From the NCBI GenBank assembly GCA_963610315.1, contig CAVDMV010000003.1, positions 1-64,000 on the forward strand: 64,000 nucleotides of DNA, given 5' to 3'. Source of the DNA: UBA3210 sp963610315. GTDB lineage: Bacteria > Bacillota_I > Bacilli_A > RFN20 > CAG-449. Positions 25,896 to 34,144 of the stretch are shown one piece after another (positions within the stretch are counted from its first letter, which is position 1; each line of letters begins with the position of its first letter). The position numbers and the translations under genes were made by a program. Below the pieces are notes generated by a model. That model saw only the letters and a program-made list of their open reading frames with translations. It had not been told where the DNA came from and made no database searches.

Positions 25896-27249
25896 TTAAT
25901 CTAATAAGAACTTAATATCATCATCACTTAAACCAGTTGATGAATTCGCGTTATCAAAGATATTCGATAGTTTTTTCTTTTTGTCTTGTAAAGAAAGAAC
26001 TTTTTCTTCAATCGTTGATTTCATTACTAATTTATAAATAGTAACTTTTCTATTTTGTCCAATACGATATGCTCTATCACTTGCTTGATCTTCAACCGCG
26101 ATATTCCACCATGGATCTAGATGGATAACTATATCCGCGCCAATTAAATTTAGATCAGTTCCGCCGGCTTTTAAAGAGATTAACATAACTTTTATATCAT
26201 CTCTAGTATTAAAATCTTTCGCTAAAGATAATCTCTTTGCCGCGGAAGTTTCTCCACTAATTGTCGCGTGAGGAACATTTTCATTATTTAAAAGATTAGA
26301 TAAATGATATAAAACAGAAGTAAATGAAGAAAATACTAAGATCTTATGACCTTTATCAAGCGCTTCTTTAATTAAGGTTAATGAATAATCTAATTTAGTA
26401 GAAACATCTTTATATTCTAAGAAAGATGAAGAATCAACGCATATTTGTCTTAGTCTAGTTAACGCAGATAATACTTCTAGTCCGGCACTTCTTCCTTCTC
26501 TTTGTTTCATTTGTAACATATTTTTTGTATTTATTAAATATGCATCATATAGTTTTCTTTCTCATCCATATTAAGGTTTTGATTAATAGTTAGATATGGT
26601 AAAAGAGAAGTATGACTCAATAAGAAATGACCAAATTCTTTTAAAGAGAAGCTCTTAGGGAAAACTGATAAATCAACTTTTTTAAAGAAATCAATATCTA
26701 GATTATTATCTAAATATGACATAAATACTTCTAAAGGTGTTGGTTTTCTAATCATATTAAAAAGGATAACTAATTGATCACTAGTTAATTCAAAACTATC
26801 TAAGAAATCAATCATATCTTTTTCATCAATATTATTAACCGTGGCATATGTCTTTTTAAAATAAGAAATATCATTTTGAGTGATTTGATCTTTCAAACGT
26901 ATTTTATTAGATTTTAAATTATTTTCTTCTTGTGATGAGGTTTCTTCATCAATAACGTTATCATCTTCATCTAATAAATCTCTAATTACTAGGGCGCTCG
27001 CATAAAGATGTTTACAATTATAACCTCTAGAAAAATATGGACGAGAACAATAATAATTCGTTATCCTATTATCTTCAATGTTAATACGAGTACTATATGT
27101 ATCTCCATTACCTTTTACGCAAAAAGTAAAAACACCAAGATCTTTATTTTTACTAACAGTAAAACTTTATCCGTGTTATATAATTCCTCACCTTTTTAAA
27201 TAGAATTATCATCAAAATCTTCTAAAAAATATTCTAAATACATATTCAT
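25896..27249 (-). pseudogene. SWIM zinc-finger SNF2 helicase remnant
   Basis: About 1.35 kb remain of a gene that should span about 3 kb. From the ATG at 27249: 17 codons, then TAA (27196-27198), a frameshift soon after (about 27150), and a SWIM-like element CSRPYFSRGYNCKH whose second metal Cys appears to be Arg. The frame continues into an N-terminal helical region to about 26534. It then jumps in another frame to KLYDAYLINTKNM, the very end of the SNF2 ATPase domain; the Walker A and DEXH parts are missing. The helicase C-terminal domain is intact (ALTRLRQICVD, FSSFTSVL, LISLKAGGTDLNL, DQASDRAYRIGQ). This is clear decay by deletion plus point mutations. Confidence 0.88.
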
Positions 27250-27365
27250 GTTTGTGTTCCCTTTATCTATATAAAAAGATAATATCATTTTTTATAGTCT
27301 TTTTAATTATTTTCTTTTATAAAAGAAAAATTAGTATATTTTAATTTTCTATGTTATGATAAGAG

Positions 27366-27394
27366 AAAGAAAATTAAGACGCTTAATTTTCTTT
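27366..27394. promoter_or_regulatory. Perfect 13-bp inverted repeat in the leader of the lipoprotein gene
   Basis: AAAGAAAATTAAG-N3-CTTAATTTTCTTT, 31 bases before the start codon. No T-run follows, so it is not a simple plus-strand terminator; a 5' mRNA stem or an operator is possible. Confidence 0.6.
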
Positions 27395-27425
27395 AAAACT
27401 AAAAAATATGAAAGGAAACTCCCAT

Positions 27426-29675
27426 ATGAAAAAGCAAAAAACAACACTTTTATTAGTATTATTAATGTCAGTTAGTTTTTTATCTTCCTGTAACAACAAT
27501 AATGAATCTAGTAAATGGAATTATACAAAAGAAGACATGTCTTCATTCATCGAATTAAATGCTAAACTTACTGATAACGGCGATCATACTTCTACTTTCT
27601 CTAGTGATACAGATGTCACAATCTTTAGTGATACAATCGATAAAGATGATGTCATCGTCTTCGATCTAGATAAAGCTACAGAACAAATCACTTCACAAAA
27701 AAAGGAATACGCGAATTATGCAGTTTTAAAAGCTGCATCCGTTCCAGTTTCTGACATTGTTAATCTTGATGATAAAGATGGTTTTAAAATCACTTTTGAA
27801 GCAGAAGAAAATAAGAATTACGGAATGTTACTTCATTCTTCCGTAACTCCAAGTAATTCATATGTTATGGTTAATAAAGCAGTTGAAAAGAAAGCAGCAG
27901 AAAAAGATCCTCAAAAAACATTTGAAGAAAATTATGTTTCTTCTAGTATGTCTTGGAGTGATGGAGGTAAATTCATCGTTGAACTTATCACTAATATTGG
28001 AACTATTATTACCGGCGTAGCTTCAGAAAATCCTGTTGCAGTTTTCCAAGGCATTATGGGTATCGTATCAACTTTAGGAGATAATTTATCCGATTCAGTT
28101 TCATTAAAAGATGTGATGAATTTACTTAAAGCAACTGATAAAAAGATTGACGAGATCAGCGCGAAAATCGATAAAAATACTAATCTTCTCGTCGATGAAA
28201 TCGTTAGAACTAACGCGAACGTTGACCAAGCTAATTTAAATATTTTAAATGCCGCGATTAATGATTTCGCGACTAATTCATTAACTAAAATTGAAAATAT
28301 TAATCGTAATCTTAATGATCAATTAAATGCTTACTATCGTGATTTTGTTAAAAAGAGTGAAACAATTAATCTCAATTTATATAAGAATGCAAAAGGACAA
28401 TATGAATCTTTATCATTAAGTGAATTCACTTCGGCAACTACAACAAATTTCTCTTTAACCATTAGTGACTTTGTTAACGCAAAAAAGCATTTAGCAGATC
28501 ATAAAGATATCGTTGAACAAGGTTTCATGGATGAATTATATAAAGATATTGATACTTCCTTAGCGACAAGTACTACTATTCCTCAAGGATTAGATAAAGA
28601 AACTTTAAGAAAATATGTTGCAACAATGATTTATGAGCAATTTAATAAGAGTTATTATTCTTCTCATAAAGACGAAGCTTCTTCTTATCGAAATGTTCTT
28701 ATAGATTATATGGAAAGATTAATGGGTGCGAAAAGTAAGACTAATATCTTAAATACATATTTATCTAGATTAGAATATCTTTATAATTTCGGTTCAGAAA
28801 TTAAAGATAACGTCTTATCTTTATCTGCTTCATTAATGAAAGTTCTTGATTTTAATGTCGCAAGCGCAAGCCAAGCTCTTCTCTATGCTGGAATTTCTCC
28901 TACTAGTGAACTAGCTCCTACTTATAAAGAATGTCGTAAAGCAATTCAAGATTTTTATAAGAAAACATCAGAAATGAAAGATTCTTATTCATTTATTACT
29001 TCTTCTAATTTAGGTGGAGGTTTCTACCGCGCAAGTTACAACCCTTTTTATACAAAATTCGGTAATGACGCTTCATTAAAAGTTGATTTCAATTTAGAAA
29101 GATTAACTTGGGATAAAGATGCTTTACTTCCAGTAATTGATGATTTTTCTAAACATAATTTATTAAATTTAACTTCAATCACAAAAATCGCGACTAGATG
29201 GAATCTTCTTAGAAATGGAGGAATTGCTTCTTCAAACCAAGACTATGTTCACTATTTAGTCGAAAAAGGAATAATCGATAACGCTTCAATTGAAAGCGCA
29301 GATTATTTGTTATCATTAAAGCAAATTTCTACTGCAAGTTATCGTTTTATTACAAGCGATAAGAGCGAAAGAGAATTAAATTCTTCTGATCGTTCATTAT
29401 CATTAAAATGTGTTGGAAAAGGTAATCCAGGTGGTAATTACTATAATGTTGATTCTACATATAATTATCAAAGTAATCATGAAGCTGATTCATGGTATGG
29501 AAAAACATTTGAATCTAATTTTGTTGATGCAACTACCGGAACTACTATTGGTAGAGAAAAAATTGCCTCATGGGCAAGATACGGTGAATCCCATTGGTAT
29601 TGGACAAATGATGAATATTATTGCTTCAGTAATAATGACAATAATTATTTCTTCGCTTTAGAAACAATCGCTTAA
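27426..29675 (+). CDS. Large helical surface lipoprotein, unknown family
   Basis: 749 residues from the ATG at 27426 (AAAGGAAA upstream). Signal peptide with lipobox LSSC near residue 21, so a membrane-anchored extracellular protein. An N-terminal beta-rich part (30-160) is followed by a hydrophobic Gly/Ala-rich segment (about 185-220, ELITNIGTIITGVAS and IMGIVSTLG) and then an amphipathic coiled coil (about 225-300, DKKIDEISAKIDKNTN). Helical regions continue to about 560; the C-terminal 110 residues are Tyr/Trp-rich, ending with DEYYCFS and FFALE. Hydrophobic hairpin plus long coiled coil recalls alpha-helical pore-forming toxins, but I see no family match. It shares its layout with the lipoprotein at 39838-41469. 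It has its own terminator. Confidence 0.75.
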   Translation: MKKQKTTLLLVLLMSVSFLSSCNNNNESSKWNYTKEDMSSFIELNAKLTDNGDHTSTFSSDTDVTIFSDTIDKDDVIVFDLDKATEQITSQKKEYANYAVLKAASVPVSDIVNLDDKDGFKITFEAEENKNYGMLLHSSVTPSNSYVMVNKAVEKKAAEKDPQKTFEENYVSSSMSWSDGGKFIVELITNIGTIITGVASENPVAVFQGIMGIVSTLGDNLSDSVSLKDVMNLLKATDKKIDEISAKIDKNTNLLVDEIVRTNANVDQANLNILNAAINDFATNSLTKIENINRNLNDQLNAYYRDFVKKSETINLNLYKNAKGQYESLSLSEFTSATTTNFSLTISDFVNAKKHLADHKDIVEQGFMDELYKDIDTSLATSTTIPQGLDKETLRKYVATMIYEQFNKSYYSSHKDEASSYRNVLIDYMERLMGAKSKTNILNTYLSRLEYLYNFGSEIKDNVLSLSASLMKVLDFNVASASQALLYAGISPTSELAPTYKECRKAIQDFYKKTSEMKDSYSFITSSNLGGGFYRASYNPFYTKFGNDASLKVDFNLERLTWDKDALLPVIDDFSKHNLLNLTSITKIATRWNLLRNGGIASSNQDYVHYLVEKGIIDNASIESADYLLSLKQISTASYRFITSDKSERELNSSDRSLSLKCVGKGNPGGNYYNVDSTYNYQSNHEADSWYGKTFESNFVDATTGTTIGREKIASWARYGESHWYWTNDEYYCFSNNDNNYFFALETIA

Positions 29676-29686
29676 TACTAAATACT

Positions 29687-29720
29687 AACCCCTAAATGAT
29701 TAATTTCATTTAGGGGTTTT
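29687..29720 (+). terminator. Terminator of the helical lipoprotein gene
   Basis: Thirteen-bp stem AACCCCTAAATGA/TCATTTAGGGGTT with a T-rich tail, 12 bases after the stop. Confidence 0.88.
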
Positions 29721-29721
29721 A

Positions 29722-29755
29722 AAATAAAAAAATTCCTTCTTAAGAACGAAGGAAT
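29722..29755 (-). terminator. Terminator of the PI-PLC operon
   Basis: ATTCCTTC/GAAGGAAT stem followed on the minus strand by a T-rich run. The stem contains the stop codon of the membrane protein gene. Confidence 0.7.
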
Positions 29756-30141
29756 GGATTAGTTTTTGTTAATAATAAATATGCTTGATTTATAAGAAAA
29801 TATAGATTACCGATTATAATAAATAAAATATCAATAAAGTTAGTCGCATAAGTACTAATAATGACACTTGAAATTAATACTGTAATAGAAAAGAAATACA
29901 CATATATACTTAATTTATTATTCTTTCTTATAAGATAAATTAATGAAATAACGCTTATAACAAAGATTAAAAGAGCAAGAATGAAACGGAAGGAATAATT
30001 TACGTATCCTCCAACCACATTATTAAATATCGATATTTCTCCGGAGAAAAGGGTTCTACCTTCAATTACGATAAAAAGGATTGCTAATAACATTAAGAAA
30101 GAAGTAATTATATAATTAACAATTTTAAGAAATTTAATCAT
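29740..30141 (-). CDS. Four-helix membrane protein coupled to PI-PLC
   Basis: 133 residues from the ATG at 30141 (GAAAGGAA upstream); an ATG ten codons earlier has no site. Four hydrophobic helices (about residues 5-25, 47-67, 73-92, 100-122) and short loops, no motif that I recognise. The start overlaps the PI-PLC stop in ATGA, so translation is coupled. It may serve the lipase, for example in export or protection, but this is only context. The gene ends inside its terminator stem. Confidence 0.65.
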   Translation of the reverse strand: MIKFLKIVNYIITSFLMLLAILFIVIEGRTLFSGEISIFNNVVGGYVNYSFRFILALLIFVISVISLIYLIRKNNKLSIYVYFFSITVLISSVIISTYATNFIDILFIIIGNLYFLINQAYLLLTKTNPFLRS

Positions 30142-31076
30142 AACGAATTCCTTTCTATGATGTTTGAGCATAAATCATAGGTAACAAAGTCACTAATAAT
30201 TATACCTAGATTTGTTCTAGAACTTATTTCACTAGAAAACCAAGTATTAATACTAGGGGCTGCGCTACCAGCATATGTAGGAGGAAAAGAATCTAAAAGA
30301 TAACAAGATGTATAATTTAATGTTAATACATCTTTGTTAAGAGAAGAATAATCTAGACATTTAACAATTTCTTCCTTTTTTAATGTAAGATCTTTAGTTT
30401 TATAAAAATCTTGTACGTGAATCGAACTATTAATTAAATTAAAACTATTACTTAAATCTCCGTCTTCTTGTTCAATCCAACCTGAATAAGCATCTACTCC
30501 AATTGTATTATCTTTATAACGAGATAATAAAACAATCTTCCCACGAATTTCTTTTAAAGTAGTTGGTAAATTTCTCTCTTTCTTAATAATCTTTTCATAT
30601 GTTGATATTTCATTCTTTAACGCTTCTTCAAAAGATAAAGAAGAATTTTTCGTACTTGCTTCTTCTTTAATAGTCACAAATAATCCTTCACTTTGATGAG
30701 ATGATAAAAAGGAAGAAAAAGTATTTAAAACAGATAAAAAATCTAAATTTTGACCAACTATTCCATGTACTACTTGTAATCTATTATTCTTTAATTGTAA
30801 ACGAATATCAAAAAATCTAACGCCGATATTTAATTGTTCTAAAATAGTTGTGTCTTGACATTTTCCTGATAAATCTCCAATTGAATGGCTTGCCCCTGAA
30901 TCGTGACTTCCTGGAATACTTAGACTAGTAATTAACGTATCATCACTAAAAGATTTTAACCAGTTTTCATTATTTTGATTAGAATTATTTCCAAAAGGAA
31001 AAATAGCTAAACAGGAAGAAACAACTGTTAAAGCACTTATTGATATAGCAGTAAAGAAATGTCCATTAATTTTCAT
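30138..31076 (-). CDS. Phosphatidylinositol-specific phospholipase C-like lipoprotein
   Basis: 312 residues. Signal sequence with VVSSC lipobox near residue 22, so probably anchored outside the membrane. PI-PLC X domain: SIPGSHDSG near residue 53 (first catalytic His and adjacent Asp), GVRFFDIRL near 85 (Arg-Asp), VVHGI near 103 (second catalytic His), and late ISDFV near 298. Bacterial PI-PLC cleaves phosphatidylinositol and GPI anchors, substrates that come from eukaryotic hosts, and is a virulence factor in Bacillus and Listeria. Some residues important for inositol binding cannot be judged by eye, so the substrate could differ. Confidence 0.87.
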   Translation of the reverse strand: MKINGHFFTAISISALTVVSSCLAIFPFGNNSNQNNENWLKSFSDDTLITSLSIPGSHDSGASHSIGDLSGKCQDTTILEQLNIGVRFFDIRLQLKNNRLQVVHGIVGQNLDFLSVLNTFSSFLSSHQSEGLFVTIKEEASTKNSSLSFEEALKNEISTYEKIIKKERNLPTTLKEIRGKIVLLSRYKDNTIGVDAYSGWIEQEDGDLSNSFNLINSSIHVQDFYKTKDLTLKKEEIVKCLDYSSLNKDVLTLNYTSCYLLDSFPPTYAGSAAPSINTWFSSEISSRTNLGIIISDFVTYDLCSNIIERNSL

Positions 31077-31194
31077 ATACGTATATTATAATTTGTAACA
31101 TTTTTCTTGTAAATTAATAATTATTTTAATTCACTTTTTTAGGAATATTCCTTTTTTAATAACTAATGTAACGGATATGTTAGAAGATTTTAAG

Positions 31195-31222
31195 AAAAAG
31201 AAAACCTACACTTATGTGTAGG
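31195..31222 (-). terminator. Terminator of the ABC pair
   Basis: CCTACAC/GTGTAGG stem with a T-rich run on the minus strand, 12 bases after the permease stop. Confidence 0.85.
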
Positions 31223-31233
31223 TCAAAAGTTAT

Positions 31234-31980
31234 TTAATTATCTCTTTTTCTATTAACTAAGAATCCGCAGGTGAAGAAAGCTGTGCCATAAACAACGCTT
31301 AATCCAATGCAAGTCCATAATCTAGAAGTAGTAGTAGTTAAAGAAGAAAAATCACTGAGGAAATTTTCAAACCAATATTTAGAAATTTGTCTATCAGTTA
31401 ATTTTAAACCAGCTTCAATTAAATTAATAATTAGTGATAATAAAATAGGTGCCGCGATTGAAGTTGCGATAGATATACCAACTTTTCTAATCATAATAGA
31501 AATTGCAAAAACTAATGTTGCATAGATTAATACATATAATAATTGGCAAGTTAATAATCCTGCAAAATTACCACTTTCACTTCCCATGTCAAGTAAGAAA
31601 ATGCTAAAGACAAAATTGAGTAATAATGTAACAACAAACATTAATGCAATACCGATTAAGCTAACGAGATATTTCGCTAAATAAACTAAGTCACAAGAAT
31701 AACCTTTCGCATAAATATTCTTAATTGTTTGTTGATCGTAGTCAGTACAAGCAAATAATGAAACAAAGATACTAGAAATCATCCCAAACATTGAAGTTTG
31801 TATCGTCGAAAGAAGAATTTGTTTTACTGTCGTAGCTGGCATAACTGTATCAGGGCTAGAAGTAGATGCCTTACTAACGAGAATGATAATAAAGGAAATT
31901 AATACTGTGATTGCTGTACAAATATAAAGACTTTTTGTTTTAAAAAGTTTACGTAATTCAAATTTAAATAATCTAGACAT
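31234..31980 (-). CDS. ABC-2 type permease (bacitracin/lantibiotic-immunity style)
   Basis: 248 residues with six hydrophobic helices: an N-terminal FELRKLFKTKSLY start typical of BcrB/ABC2_membrane_4 proteins, TM1 at about 18-37, then a larger loop with TTVKQILLST, and the remaining helices from about residue 58. It starts 2 bases after the ATPase stop. Together with the ATPase it forms an exporter or resistance pump for peptides or lipids. No sensor genes sit beside it, so the substrate is open. Confidence 0.82.
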   Translation of the reverse strand: MSRLFKFELRKLFKTKSLYICTAITVLISFIIILVSKASTSSPDTVMPATTVKQILLSTIQTSMFGMISSIFVSLFACTDYDQQTIKNIYAKGYSCDLVYLAKYLVSLIGIALMFVVTLLLNFVFSIFLLDMGSESGNFAGLLTCQLLYVLIYATLVFAISIMIRKVGISIATSIAAPILLSLIINLIEAGLKLTDRQISKYWFENFLSDFSSLTTTTSRLWTCIGLSVVYGTAFFTCGFLVNRKRDN

Positions 31981-31981
31981 A

Positions 31982-32872
31982 TTATCTACCTAACCTTTCA
32001 ATAAAGTATTGTTCTAAATCAGTTTCAGAATGAGAAATTTCACTGACAGAGATAGAATTAGTAACTAATAATTTATTAATTGCTGCACTTTCATCTAAGT
32101 GATTATAAATATGAAGTTTATCTAATTTAATTTTATATTCTAAATCCGGATATGCTCTTTGAAGTAATTTTAAACTCTTGTCGATGTCATCACATTTAAT
32201 TCTTGTTGATTTTTGACAATGTTCTTGTAATTCATCAGCAGTAATTTCTTCAATTAATTTTCCTTCTGAAATAATACCATAGCAATTAACTACTTTTGCA
32301 AGTTCATCAAGTAAGTGAGAAGAAATAATAAAAGTAACTCCGTTCTTATTTAAGTCTAAGATAATATCTCTTATTTCTTTAATTCCAGCAGGATCTAATC
32401 CATTAATCGGTTCATCAAGAATTAAGACTTCAGGATTACCAAGTAAACTAATAGCTAAACCTAATCTTTGTTTCATACCTAAAGAAAATTGTCCAGCTTT
32501 TTTTGAACCTGTATTTCCTAAACCAACTTTAGTTAAAATATCTTTAATAGTATTTTTATCCGCGCCAAAAAGATCAGCAAATCTTAACATATTTTCATAT
32601 GCAGAACAATTTTTATATAGTCCTGGAGCTTCAATTAAAGAACCAATCTTTTTTCTTCCTGCATTTAAATTATTATCTCCATAAAGATAAATTTCTCCGT
32701 TATTTGGTTTACTTAAGCCTAAGATCAATTTCATTAAGGTTGTTTTACCTGCCCCGTTTTTACCAATAAGACCATAAATATCACCTTTTTTAACGTGTAT
32801 TGACACATTATCAACGGCATTTTTAGATTTATAAGTCTTAACAAGATTTTTTGTTTCTATTATATATTCCAT
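31982..32872 (-). CDS. ABC transporter ATP-binding protein (BcrA-like)
   Basis: 296 residues. Walker A GLIGKNGAGKTTLMK near residue 35, signature FSLGMKQRLGLA near 127, Walker B LILDEPINGLDPAG near 148, H-loop ISSHLLDEL near 181, and a C-terminal accessory domain (about 215-296) common in bacitracin- and lantibiotic-immunity ATPases. First gene of a two-gene operon with the following permease. Probable role: removal of antimicrobial peptides or export of a lipid. Confidence 0.9.
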   Translation of the reverse strand: MEYIIETKNLVKTYKSKNAVDNVSIHVKKGDIYGLIGKNGAGKTTLMKLILGLSKPNNGEIYLYGDNNLNAGRKKIGSLIEAPGLYKNCSAYENMLRFADLFGADKNTIKDILTKVGLGNTGSKKAGQFSLGMKQRLGLAISLLGNPEVLILDEPINGLDPAGIKEIRDIILDLNKNGVTFIISSHLLDELAKVVNCYGIISEGKLIEEITADELQEHCQKSTRIKCDDIDKSLKLLQRAYPDLEYKIKLDKLHIYNHLDESAAINKLLVTNSISVSEISHSETDLEQYFIERLGR

Positions 32873-33127
32873 ATACTCTTTATTAATAGTGATCTATTAA
32901 TCCCCTTTCTTTAAGATTGTGCATTATCTTATTTATTAAAATGACATTTTCTCAATTAACAACAATTTAATAAACTTAGAAATTAACTTTTAATCCCTTA
33001 ACTAAGTTACTAGTAAAGCACATTTAATAAATTATACCATTATATGATTGTTAAATCATTATAAATCTTTTTTTAGGGTCATTTTGCCGCTTTTGTCTGG
33101 TTTTTCTTGTTTAAATTTAGTAATTTA

Positions 33128-34018
33128 TTAACTTATTAGTTCATCCTTAAAATTTAATACATCCTCAATACTTTTAATAAGTAAGTTGGCATAATGTGAG
33201 ATTAAATTTAAATTCTTTCTAAATTTTTTAATATCTCCACTAGACCAACCTAAAATATAAGAGAAATTAAAATTAGATGTATCGAGATGTAAATAAGATG
33301 ATACAACTAAAGCAATCGATTCAGCTTCTACTTCTTTAATTGAACGAACTTCGTTCTTTGTTAAGCCGACGAAATCATCGCGTATTTCACTATGAGCTAA
33401 AGCGTGTCCACATTCATGAATAGAAGTTGAAATAGTCTGTAAATCACATAAATCATCACGGATTTTAATTACGTGTTCTTTATGATTACAAAGTCCAAAT
33501 ACATCTTCACCTAAATCTTCTTTTTTAACAAAACAAAAATCAAATCCTTTTTCTTTTACACATTTTCTAAGTCCTAAAAGTATCTTATCCTTATTTAAGA
33601 TGACCTTATCTTCATCAAAAGAAAAAACATCTAAGTCTTTACCATTTGTTTGAGAAAAATCAAAAACGTAATTAATTCTAAAGCCATTAACTTTATAAAC
33701 TTCTTGTCGATGTTCATCTTCTTCCTTTTTTATTATTGGACTAAAGATTTTAATAGCCTTTTCTCCTTTATTTATATGTCTACCTAAGGAATTCCATTTC
33801 TTTAGTCCATATAAAGTTTTACTAGTAGGAAACTGCATTAAAATATACATTTGATTATTAAAAGAAAACCTTCCTAAATTACCCATTGCCATTAATACTT
33901 CTTTATATTTTCCTTCACGAATAAATTTCACTAAAGAATCATCTATCTCATTAATAATATCATTTAAATCTTCTTTAGAAATTCTTCTTGAATTTATTCT
34001 TTTAATCTCATTTTCCAT
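33128..34018 (-). CDS. ArdC-like protein: ssDNA-binding domain plus IrrE/ImmA metallopeptidase
   Basis: 296 residues from the ATG at 34018, which has GAGGTG six bases upstream; a GTG three codons earlier is inside the site. The N-terminal domain (about 1-115) contains SFNNQMYILMQFP and LGRHINKGEKAIKIFSP, hallmarks of the ArdC/LtrC N-terminal domain. The C-terminal domain has zinc motif HECGHALAH near 208 and a downstream EAESIA glutamate, as in ImmA/IrrE peptidases. Such proteins travel on plasmids, phages and ICEs and protect incoming DNA from restriction. Here it stands alone between two transporter loci, the likely relic of an integrated element. No flanking repeats noticed. Confidence 0.85.
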   Translation of the reverse strand: MENEIKRINSRRISKEDLNDIINEIDDSLVKFIREGKYKEVLMAMGNLGRFSFNNQMYILMQFPTSKTLYGLKKWNSLGRHINKGEKAIKIFSPIIKKEEDEHRQEVYKVNGFRINYVFDFSQTNGKDLDVFSFDEDKVILNKDKILLGLRKCVKEKGFDFCFVKKEDLGEDVFGLCNHKEHVIKIRDDLCDLQTISTSIHECGHALAHSEIRDDFVGLTKNEVRSIKEVEAESIALVVSSYLHLDTSNFNFSYILGWSSGDIKKFRKNLNLISHYANLLIKSIEDVLNFKDELIS

Positions 34019-34144
34019 GAACTTCACCTCTATTTATATAATGTAAAAATAAGAAGTGATAATCCTAAAAAAATAATAAATATAATTAAATTACTTTATT
34101 TTAAATGTATACAAGATATATAATTTTTACCGCGAGGAACTCAT

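Noticed and set aside
27008..27199. 63-codon plus-strand ORF over the SNF2 remnant
   Set aside because: Antisense to the SWIM-finger remains; no start signal.
29410..29661. 83-codon ORF inside the large lipoprotein gene
   Set aside because: Alternative frame of an intact gene.
33128..34018. Complete integrative element or prophage around the ArdC-like gene
   Set aside because: No integrase, relaxase, terminase or att-like repeats; neighbours are ordinary transporter genes.
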